The notes under the pieces are model-generated. The model was not told the origin of the DNA and searched no databases. It saw only the letters and a list, made by a program, of their open reading frames with translations. Positions 55,263 to 64,000 of a stretch of 64,000 bases of DNA are shown here, piece by piece. Position 1 is the first letter of the stretch. Each line of letters starts with the position of its first letter. Position numbers and translations under genes: made by a program. Source of the DNA: Nephrocerus scutellatus (Eukaryota; Arthropoda; Insecta; Diptera; Pipunculidae); contig OX352762.1 of NCBI GenBank assembly GCA_947095585.1, positions 28,744,669 to 28,808,668 on the forward strand, read 5' to 3'.

Positions 55263-55645
55263 GAAAAGGGTAAGTTTGAAAAAAAATAATTTCCTCAAGA
55301 AAATGTTGCTGATGTTGCATTCTGCCAGTCACTATTCGAATTCCCTAAATTATATAACATAACTCACTGCATATCAACAAAATATGGATTCTTGTGTCTA
55401 CTTATGACTTTGGCAGATTGAAAGATTCGATCATTTTACAACAGAAGATCTTAAAGACTTAGTGTAAATTGATGTACCTCTTATCGAAGCAACGAAGGCT
55501 AGATAGTGGAGATTATTAATCAGAATTTTGAAAGCCAAGATGTTGATGATTATTACTCATAGTGCGTGCGAATATACTTTGTGTTCATGTGAATTTAAGT
55601 AGTTAATGTCTTCTTACTTAGAAATATCGAAAGCATCTGTTCTGT
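55263..55645. other. No recognised gene
   Basis: AT-rich, no motif seen. Confidence 0.35.
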
Positions 55646-55647
55646 CC

Positions 55648-55726
55648 TTTAAAAGAACCTTGCTAAGCATTTGAGGTTTATGACAAGATTAAAAGAACAT
55701 CAAATGCTTAGCACGGTTCTTTTAAA
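55648..55726. repeat. 27-bp hairpin
   Basis: The left arm (55648-55674, containing AAAAGAACCTTGCTAAGCAT) and the right arm (55700-55726, containing ATGCTTAGCACGGTTCTTTT) are reverse complements with one mismatch, with a 25-base loop. The right arm is continuous with the fold-back core that follows. The equivalent at 34030-34060 has only one arm. Confidence 0.8.
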
Positions 55727-55729
55727 ATG

Positions 55730-55970
55730 TGTGATTTTTTAAGCCACAAATATTTCAGATTTCCATTAAAAACATTTCAGTAATTTTTTTTTTATTTTAT
55801 AACAGTTCTAGTTGCTCCAGATCTACCACCTATTTTCTATTTTATATTCTACCTTTTAGGGGGCTAGCTATGCTTAAATAATAGCATATATACTTTTATT
55901 TTATACTTTTTAGTTTTAATGAAATATGTATATAAAATTTCAATATTATTAAGAAGGGATGATAATATGG
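55730..55970 (+). mobile_element. Fold-back-like element half
   Basis: In order it holds the inner segment (AAGCCACAAATATTTCAGAT), one arm ending GTTGCTCCAGATCTACC (55791-55828), the linking block (TTTTAGTTTTAATGAAATAT, GTATATAAAATTTCAATATT) and then the minisatellite. Compared with 33826-34205, arm-block-minisatellite keeps its orientation while the inner segment is reversed. The opposite half is absent. Confidence 0.6.
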
Positions 55971-55974
55971 AGAC

Positions 55975-56735
55975 ACCCATAAGCCCCCCAAAATACCCTC
56001 AAAAGAATTCCAAAAGACCCCGAAATTACCCTCAAAGGGTTCTCTAAAAAAAACCCACCACCTATAGACCCCTCAAGGCCATTTTTAAGACCGCGTTAAG
56101 GATACGTTACGACTCCCATTAATATTTCCTAAAGACCCCCATAAAACCTACCTTAAGATTCCCTAAAGACCCCTCAAAACACTTTCAAGATCCCACTTTA
56201 GAACACCTAAAAGCCCCTCAAGACTCCACTCACAATCCTCACAAAATATCCTCAAGATCCCCTCAATACCACCCCAAGACACCTTAGGAAAACCTTCTTA
56301 AGACCCCCTCAAGACTCTACTGACGACCCTCTCAAAATCCATGTAAGGACCTCCTCAAAACCCTCCTAAGACCCCACTCTCTCCCCTCTCAAACCCCCTT
56401 AAGGGGGTCTTAAGTAAGACCCCACTAAAGATCCTCACAAAACCCCCTCGGGACCCCTTTAAGACTTCCCAAAGACTCCCTCAAAATCACCTCAATACCC
56501 CGTTAAGACCACGTTACTACCCCCATAAATATTCCCTCAAGACCACCTTAAACCCCTTAAAGGTTCCCTTCAGACCCTCCCAAAACAGTCTTTAGACCAC
56601 CTAAAAACCCCCACTCATGACCCTATTAAGACCTCCTCAATAACTCCTTAAGACTCCTTCAATACCCTCTGAAGATTCACTCAGAACTCCCTCAAGACCC
56701 CTCTCAAAACCCCCTCAAGACTCCCTCAAGACTAC
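55975..56735 (-). repeat. Minisatellite, 0.76 kb
   Basis: A/C-rich on the plus strand (CCCCTCAAGACC, CCCTCAAAACC, CTTAAGACCCCACT). It is the inverted equivalent of 32300-33825 and stands in the same position relative to the fold-back block. An AAGGGGGTCTTAAG inversion at 56400 shows local rearrangement. Confidence 0.8.
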
Positions 56736-56934
56736 GTACGTTCGTGAGAAAGGCAAAGGCAAAGCAGATTATATGGTTGTTAACATAAAAAAACCAAGAC
56801 CCATTACAACTGTTCTTAACTGGTCCTGCTGGATTTAAAGAAGACTTTTCTCATCATACTCATCATGGAAATTTGTAATCGATTTACAGATGTGGATGGT
56901 TATTGTAATGCCTATCTTGGATGTGCATCCCGCA

Positions 56935-57245
56935 CAGTTTGGCGGTCTGTCGGTCGGTCGGTCGGTGTGTCGTAGAATCTTGCGATCCAGTTTTAACCCA
57001 AATTTTCTTTAAATTTTCTCCGACAACACTTTTTGAAAAAACCCCGGGGTCGTGTGGCACCACACAAAATTTTTTAAAAAAATTAACCCGACTTTCTTTA
57101 AATTTTACACAGGGCTGTACCTCCGATGGCCAACAATTTTTGTAAATATTTTGGAGACCCCGAGCCCCAGGGTCATGTGGCACCACACACATTTTTAAAA
57201 AAAAATTAACCCGACTTTCTTTAAATTTTATACAAGTGTGTATTT
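56935..57245 (-). mobile_element. Element X, 3' two units
   Basis: On the minus strand two internal units (AAAGAAAGTCGGGTTAATTT, GTGTGGTGCCACA-like GC segments, ACAAAAATTGTTGG) lead to a 3' end with GATCGCAAGATTCTACG and a CCGACCGACCGACCGACAGA microsatellite. The GTTAATATAGAG terminus is missing. The CCGA tetramer replaces the CCAG tetramer of other copies. Confidence 0.55.
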
Positions 57246-57289
57246 TGGAGGGTCTTGAGTGCGGAATCGATAATGATGTCGCATTAATA

Positions 57290-57362
57290 GTTTTTGGGTC
57301 GCTAACATGAATGGTGTTGGTAAGAGAGAGGTGTGGTGTTGTATGGTGGGTTTTTTGTTAAT
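57290..57362 (-). repeat. Third copy of the 50.9 kb duplication unit
   Basis: The reverse complement reads ACCCACCATACAACACCACA, TTACCAACACCATTCATGTT, AGCGACCC, matching 50863-50940 and 51045-51125. It lies about 50 bases beyond an element X fragment and a GGAGGGTCTTGAGTG scrap of minisatellite, so the unit and the minisatellite may belong together. Confidence 0.55.
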
Positions 57363-58457
57363 GAGCGCATGCTTTAAGGGATTTTGTTAATAATTGACAT
57401 TAGTTGAAATAACACAAACTAGATTCCGTTTATTCGTATAACGGGTTGCGTGCAAGATATATAAACGAATAAGAGCACAAAGTTAAAGATTGTAAATTTT
57501 TATTGAAACTTTTCAATAAAACATATCTCCACTCGAAAAGAAAATGTTTTAATAATTGAAAACAAAAGAATAAACTCAAATATTATTTTGTTGCCGCCTG
57601 AAACGACCGTATTCCAATAGCAAACCAACATATCGCATCTAATAACAGACGTATTTTCTGGTAAATTGAATATTGAAGAGAAACTTTTCAACATCGGCAT
57701 GATCGAGTTATGTAGTCACACAAGGAGCATAAAAGTAAGTACCTTGCAACACTTTGAGCTGAGATTTTATTCTATCGCAGTATTCTCACATTCGCATTTA
57801 AAATATAAATAAATATTTTCCAAACTTTTGAATCCCCAGGATGAAGCTTATCAAATCGCAAACATTAACTGGCATCAGTTGAGCAGGAGTGTTTTCGCAC
57901 TCCTACTAACACTAACCGTTGCGAACGATGAGTTTCTTCGAAGGAGCAGGGTGAATGTCCCGGAAAATAATGGGTGCTTGGCAATGATGATATAGTGGAA
58001 CAGGATAAGTTAACAACGCCATTCACCATCACAGCGTATCACAGATTTGATTTGAATTGAGTTTCAACTTGCAACTATGCTTATGCGTATTGGGATTTTA
58101 GGGCCATCAAAAAGTTTGCTTCCAGGCGATGCATGCAGTGAATCGACATTGAAATAAGTAGTCAAAGGAGACATCGAGGGTAAAAAAACACATCACACAC
58201 ACGCACAAATATGAACGCATAATGGAGGAAATTACAATGAAATTCTTACGAATCTTTAAAACCGATTCCGATGTTTGGAATATGAAACCTAGGTACGTAC
58301 GTGTGAATTTGTGTGTAGTTTTAGTCTGGCAAAAAGATAATCCACTGCAGCACTTGATAAACGAAATTATTCCCGCAAAAAAAATGTCATGGATTTCAAA
58401 ATCTGTCTGTACATTCATATATCTTTATTATGAATCAAATCACTGCCATTTTCCGAA
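57363..58457. other. No recognised gene
   Basis: AT-rich; overlapping frames at 58107-58473 on both strands show no domain. No transposon motif seen, so possibly unique sequence. Confidence 0.35.
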
Positions 58458-59800
58458 GACTTCGAGCCGATAACATCCAGCCTGGTCAACCTCGCTCTCA
58501 TGTTCCATAAATCCTACCGCAAAAGACTTTCCGAGCAGGATCCTCTTCGCTCATGTGAGCTAGGTGTCCTGCCCACCGGAGCCTACCGAGCTTAATTCTC
58601 TTCGCGGTAGCGATCGTATATCTCATTATAATAGAGTCTCCGGAATCGTCCTTCTTCACATACGCGGACAAAAATTCTCCGTACGTCGTTTCCCTCGAAC
58701 GCGGCTAAGAGGTTAGAATGCTTTTTGCTAAGCCCCCAATTCTCGGAACCATACGAAGTACTGGTATGACCATTATCTTATATACCAGCAGCTTGGATGT
58801 TATAGTTAAGTTCCTTGATTTGAAGAGTCTTGACAGACTAAAGTAGGCTTTGTTGGCTTTGAGCAACCGTGCGCGTATTTCTGGTTCCATGATGTTATCG
58901 GATGCTACAGTTGACCTGAGATAGTTAAAGGATTGCACTACTTCAAATTCGCGATCCACTATTTTAATAGCGGGACCACTGTTGGATCTTCTACTCGCAG
59001 ACGTGGCCATCATGTAGTTTGTTTTGCTCTCATTTATGTGCCACCCGATCAATCTGGATGAAAGCTTGCTGTACAGCCGTTTGATTTCTACCAACGATGT
59101 CGATGTCGTCTTCGTAAGCCAGTATCTGAATGGACTTATAGCGGATTGTTACGTCAGAGTCTCTGATCACTTTCTCCACCGCCAGGTCGAAGAGGATGCA
59201 GGCCAGTCCATCCCCTTTTCGGAGCCCGTAATAGATGTTGAATGGGCTTGATAGTGATCCGGATATTTTTACTTGGCTTACATAACATTGGTCATGGTCA
59301 ACTTACATATTCGTGTCAGTTTATTTGAGATGCCGAATTCTCTCATGGCTTTATAAAGATCTACTCTGGCTATGCTAAAGCAGGCGGCTTTAAAGTCTAT
59401 AAAAAGATGGTGAAGTGAGTTTTGAAACTTTAGTCATTTTTCCATCGCCTGCCTAAATGTGTAAATCTGATCAGTTATTGATTTGCCTAGGATGAACTTA
59501 CACTGGTATGGACCAATGATGACTCTAGCGTATGGGGCTATCCTGTCTTGTAGGATAAAGGAGAAAATCTTATACGCGGACTCTTTGGTAAAACTTCCGC
59601 GCCTGCCGTGGTCCGCGCTCTCTGTACTGTTCTAGTTCACTGACGAGATTCTTCTCCCACGCTGCTTTCTTTCGCCGGTGAACTATTTTTTCATATCTTT
59701 ATATTCATCTTTATATTCATCTTCGCGTGCCCGCGTTCTATGAGATTGTTGCTCGGTACGCAACACTTTTACGTTCAGCCGCTTACATTCTTAAGGCGTG
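58458..59800 (-). mobile_element. RTE-like retrotransposon, longest RT stretch of the family
   Basis: The minus strand runs from an RT-upstream linker (59800-59500) through the palm (YADD region near 59125-59105, reading YEDDI). The post-palm frame follows at 59094-58705 (RLIGWHINESKTNYMMATSA, IVDREFEVVQSFNYLRSTVA, AYFSLSRLFKSRNLTITSKL), then the RWAGHL region near 58580. The 3' tail is missing: the copy stops at 58458 without ATG repeats. Frameshifts separate the parts. Confidence 0.75.
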
Positions 59801-59804
59801 TCCC

Positions 59805-60545
59805 TTCACAAAGCAGACAGTGGAAGACCAGGAGAACATTTGGGAATTAAGAAGACACTAGATAGAGTAAGATCGATTCTTTTAGGTCAACTGCCACAGA
59901 GATGTTGAAAACTGGTGCCGATCGTGTCAGAAATGTGTTGCTAGAAGAGGACCACTACAAACCCGTAGAAGAAAAACGCATCAATCCAAATATTAAAATA
60001 AAGCAAACATTCTCCGACAAGGTTATGTATAGATTCGAGAATCTTATATAACTGCGAGATGAACATTCCTCTATAAGTCCATAAAGATACTGGCTTACGT
60101 TGATGCTATTAACAACGACGGTAAAAACCCAAAAGCTGTACGAGAAACGTTCATCCAAATCGATCTGGCCGCACGGAATCTGGGGTTGCCATAAATACCC
60201 CTAAGAGCAAAACAAAGTACATGTTGGCCACGTCTGCGAGCAAAAAATCCAATATTGGTCCTTCAATTAAGATAGCGGAGCGCGAATTTGAATTAGTGCA
60301 ATCCTTCAACTATTTCGGATCAATTGTAGCATAACAGCATAGAAACAGAAATATGCTAACGGTTAATTAAAGCCAACAACGCCTACTTAAGTCTGTCAAG
60401 ACCTTTCAAATCCAGGAATTTAACCATAACATCGATGCTGGTGTATAAGACCATGGTTATAATTATGGATTCGAGACTTGGGTGATTACCAAAAAGCATT
60501 TGGACCAATTAATTTTAGCTAGAATGTTAATAGAAATAAATCTGA
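59805..60545 (+). mobile_element. RTE-like retrotransposon fragment, opposite orientation
   Basis: The plus strand repeats the palm to thumb region. The active site reads YVDA where YADD is expected (60096-60107), followed by KNPKAVRETFIQIDLAARNL, then REFELVQSFNYF near 60280 and SKNFQI-like text. It ends near 60545 without a tail. It lies only a few bases from the 5' side of the minus copy, giving two diverging copies of one family. Confidence 0.7.
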
Positions 60546-62540
60546 CATACTCCTAATAATTAAATTTTTCTTTAACTTGACTTTGTATTTTATGAAGTAG
60601 TAAGTTAAATTACTGCGCACAGAACAAATTGGAGTGTGTGAAAACGTGCAGAAGTCGAAATTTGCCTGGTAGTTTTTAGTTTATTTCTTTTACTTTTTTA
60701 TTGCTTGACGTGCTCGACAAGAGCATAAATTAATAACCAAGTATGACTAAAAAAAAACTGATTTGAATTATAATGAAAATTTTATTTCTTTACATTAATT
60801 GTAAAACTGTTTATAGCAGGTTCTGTATTACGCTCATTTCCCTGACGGTGCTCTGCTTACATAACATAACATACATAAAATACATAGAACTACTGATTAA
60901 GTTGGACTTTTTTTTATATTCCACCTGAGAGAACATTCTCAAACTTCTGTTCTAGAAATTAATCTTAACGCGTTTGTATCCATCCAATACTCGAATGTCA
61001 TAATCACATCCAATTAAAATAGTCATCCTATTGACATTCCTCTTACTTAGCGTTACCATCAATTTTACCGGTCGAACGTGGCAATTTCTATGCCAGGCAC
61101 GCAAGGACTTTGCATGCTGCATAATTTCATGACATGGATAATAGCACAAGAAACTGACCCGTTTCCGTGCAACTCTCCACTCTGCCAAAGAATTATGCAA
61201 ATTGTCGTGCAATTATGATGACTGCTTTGCGACAAAAATGTATCACAAAAATGTTACACAGAGCGTATTTGCTTTTAGCCTTTATGAATCTCGTTTCCCA
61301 GCAAAAAGCAGCAGTGCCGCACGGATGTGGACTTGGGTTGTAGGTCATGGTCACTCAATGAGCGTAAACTCATGCGAATAAGAAGTATTAAGGAGTACCT
61401 ACTCGTTTATTTTAATGGGAAAATAAAACCTCAAAGTTAATTGAGTTGGAGCACGCTGCATAAATAACTAAATAGATGTAAGTTTAAGTAGGGCTATAAC
61501 CTACGAGTGTATACGCGTTTATACACAAATAATATAGTGCTATAATCCACATCTTATGCGTAAAATATACTATGTAGTGTTATGGCTGTTACATTTTTGT
61601 CATAAACAACTATTTTTAAAGTTACAATAAGCCTTCCGTCGTCCACCGTTATCACACGTCACACCAAAATACAAAATGCAAAATGGCGCGCTCGCGAAAC
61701 TGAAATAAAGAACACGAACGAACCAGCTAAAGCTTTTTTTCGTCGATTCAGAGATTCACACAGAACCGATTCATACTCGTACTTTTTAAGAGTATGACAT
61801 GCGCATTCCTGTCACAAATGTACCACTTGTCACAAAATTCCCCTTTTAACGGTACAAGGTATCCCAACTTTTGCACTCCACCAAAGGTAATCACCTACTT
61901 CTCCTGATTTATAATTTATCTAAACTTTTATCAATCGGAAGATAAATAAGAAAACTTCAATATCAAAAAATGCAGAATGTTACTGTGGCAAATCTATTTA
62001 AAACCCTTGAAATGTCGGTAAGAGTTCAACAAGAAATACTTATACATATCTTTAATTGCAATAAAACCCTTAATCGAGCAGAACATATATCCTCTCGACG
62101 CGTAATGGGTTTTGGTCATTCCATAGGTGCGTGAAGCTTAAGTATGAATTGGTAATTTTCATAACCACAACATAGCATGAAGTAAATGAGAGAAAGAAAT
62201 ATAAGAATAGCTGGCCATGATCAAGACTTGGAAGTCATAAAGGAATAGGTGCAAGTCCCCCGAAAAAAAGATATTCTCAATTATTTCATTGACCACTAAT
62301 GTAGGTTATCGCAATTGGAGGAGGGTGCTGAGCAGGAAAATGCAACACATTGATCACATTGGTAAATACCTCCAGATAACTTTTCAACTAATTGACATCT
62401 GAAACCAGCTGTTAGAGAAAGAGGTTCGGCGACATCATGTTATATCACAAAATCTTTTATTGTGAAGATAAAATTAGGAAAGCGAATTTTGATCACATGG
62501 AAACAGTTCGGAAGAAATTAAAGAAAATACGTTTTTTAAA
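60546..62540. other. No recognised gene; one 86-codon open frame
   Basis: The longest stretch without recognisable mobile sequence. A minus-strand frame at 61212-60952 encodes a basic peptide (LAEWRVARKRVSFLCYYPCH, RPVKLMVTLSKRNVNRMTIL) in a locally less AT-rich patch. It has no recognised domain and no clear splice sites. The patch at 61630-61760 is also richer in GC. Candidate host sequence only. Confidence 0.35.
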
Positions 62541-62743
62541 TTCTATATATTAACCTGCGTCCGCGTGTGCTTGTTTGTGGCCGAATTTTGTGATAAATTT
62601 TTAATCCATTTCCTAAAGCTCGACTTTACTCAAACTTTGCACACATGTGTATCTCCGATTACAATACTTTCTTTTAAATTTGGAAGTTATTGCTCCCCGT
62701 TCAAAATCGGGATTTTATTCAAAATACTCCGATTAGAGAACTT
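62541..62743 (-). mobile_element. Element X, short copy split by mariner
   Basis: The minus strand has the 3' end (TATAGAATTTAAAAAACG-like, GCACACGCGGACGCAGGTTA, a lost CCAG microsatellite), one unit (ACACATGTGTGCAAAGTTTG, CGGAGATACACATG) and the 5' ATTCTCTAAT region interrupted at the TA dinucleotide 62743-62744, where a mariner end begins. Confidence 0.55.
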
Positions 62744-62744
62744 A

Positions 62745-63157
62745 CGAGGGGTGCCGGTAAAGTTTTTAGAAAAAGTAATAAAAAATTAAAATTTTTCATC
62801 AAAAAGTGCTTTATTGCTTTTAAACATATTCGCCTTTAATATCTATATACACTTTTGCAGACGCTCAAACTTTTTCCAGTCCGAAGATGATAGCTCCAAA
62901 ACATGGTTTTTAAACGCTTCAACGGGGTCTTCATGCGATAAAAATCGTTGTCCACGCATCTCATCTTTGATTGTTGGGAACAGGAAGAAGTCATTGGGTG
63001 CCAAGTCTGGTCTGTAAGGCGGATGAGTCATCAATTCGATCGTTTGAGTGCTCAGATACTCGCTTGTTTGATGTGATGTGTGTGAGCTCGCATTATCGTG
63101 ATGCAAAATGATTCGCCATTTTGGGTTCTTTTCTTTTAATTTGCTGAAAACCTCCGA
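62745..63157 (-). pseudogene. Mariner transposase C-terminal part with one ITR
   Basis: On the minus strand the frame from about 63157 to 62843 encodes WRIILHHDNASSHTSHQTSE and YRPDLAPNDFFLFPTIKDEM. Between the aspartate of HHD and that of PND there are exactly 34 residues, the D34D spacing of mariner. The frame ends just before the 3' inverted repeat, whose plus-strand text CGAGGGGTGCCGGTAAAGTT begins at 62745 beside a TA target. Everything 5' of the second catalytic aspartate is gone, cut at an element X junction near 63157. The fragment is therefore inactive. Confidence 0.85.
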
Positions 63158-63875
63158 CCTGATTACTTCCAAATTTCAATAGGAAGTGTTGTCATCGGAG
63201 ATACACATATGTTTAAAATTTGAAGAAAATCGGGCTAATTTTTAAAATATGTATATGGGTCACTCCAAAAATTGTACGAAATGTTTTGTCCATTGGAGAT
63301 ACTCATGTGTTTAAAATTAAGGAAATCGGGCTAATTTTGAAAAATTAATATGGGAAACCATTGATCATCAGGGCCCGTTCACTACAAAAAATTTACAAAA
63401 AGTTTCGTCCATCGAATATACACATGTACATGTATAAAATTTGAAGAAAATCGGCTTAATTATTTTTAAAAATTTGCATGGGGCCTCTCGACCCAGGGCC
63501 CAGGGTCTCCAAATTTTTACCAGAACTGTTGTCATCGATACACACATATATAAAATTTAAAGAAAATCGGGTTAATTTTTTAAAAAAATTTGTATGGGGC
63601 CTCACGACCCCGGGCCCTGGGTCTCCAAAATTTTTACAAAAACTGTTGTCCATCAGAGATACACATGTATATAAAATTTGAAGAAAATTTGAAGAATTTG
63701 TAAAATATTTGTATGGCATCCCCTCGACCCTTGGGGCTGAGGGGCCCAAGGAGATATGCATGTGTGCAATGTTTAAATGAAATCGGAATTTAGAAAGTGG
63801 GTTAAAAATTAATCGCAAGATTCCACGACAAACAAACACACGGGCACGCGAAGTTAATATAGAGAATTTAAAAAG
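63158..63875 (+). mobile_element. Element X, long copy, 5' end missing
   Basis: Internal units recur at about 63219, 63319, 63437, 63556 and 63673 (GAAGAAAATCGGGC, GGGCCC-rich part, ACAAAAACTGTTGTC, ATACACATG), a period near 118 bases. The 3' end is typical: TGAAATCGGAATTTAGAAAG, GATTCCACGACAAACAAACA, CACGCGAAGTTAATATAGAG. The 5' side begins in mid-unit at the mariner junction. Confidence 0.65.
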
Positions 63876-64000
63876 CTAACAGGTACCATTATGAAAATAT
63901 TTCGCAACTTTGTGGATTGTTTTTATTGTTGTTAAGGCTTTTAAGTTGTTTTTGATTAATTTCAGATTCAAACTCGGCCAAAAGAAAAGCTATGAAAGGT

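Overview
The window looks like AT-rich intergenic or heterochromatic DNA from an insect, most likely a brachyceran fly. This is an inference. It rests on RTE, Jockey and LOA/R1-type non-LTR retrotransposons, a D34D mariner, a hAT, Helitrons and a tRNA-derived SINE, all dense and heavily degenerate. I can support no intact host gene. Nearly every recognisable protein is a reverse transcriptase, endonuclease, RNase H, Gag or transposase remnant.

Layout. 0-13 kb: copies of a tandem-repeat-bearing MITE-like element (here 'element X'), a minus-strand reverse transcriptase interrupted by a younger insertion, an LTR-retrotransposon gag remnant, an RNase H element, RTE fragments and SINEs; several keep exact target-site duplications (TSDs). 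14.6-19.1 kb: a 5'-truncated Jockey with nearly open ORF2, then an internally deleted RTE copy. 20.3-22.8 kb: a hAT remnant with TIR-like ends and an almost matched 8-bp TSD, filled with other repeats. 23-32 kb: an RTE/Proto2-like copy with a TAAG tail, then two RNase H-bearing LOA/R1-type copies. 32.3-34.2 kb: a 1.5 kb G/T-rich minisatellite joined to a fold-back structure; its relative lies at 55.6-56.7 kb with the inner segment in the opposite orientation. 35.8-36.1 kb: a complete SINE with A box, B box, ATT tail and an 11-bp TSD. 40-44.3 kb: the longest element, a LOA-like retrotransposon with ORF1 and ORF2 remnants. 46-50.6 kb: Jockey and CR1-like pieces and a Helitron cluster, one member with both ends defined. 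52.4-57.4 kb: minisatellite blocks, one split by a CR1-like fragment. 58.4-60.5 kb: two RTE copies in opposite orientations. 62.5-63.9 kb: a truncated mariner between element X copies.

The parts are mobile elements of different ages inserted into each other rather than a working gene set. The most useful signals are the TSDs and terminal signatures that fix element boundaries, and four unnamed repeat families (element X, repeat Y, repeat Z, the fold-back/minisatellite family) that recur here and are therefore probably genome-wide. Stretches of 0.5-2 kb without recognisable content are listed; three contain open frames that could be host exons but carry no recognisable domain.
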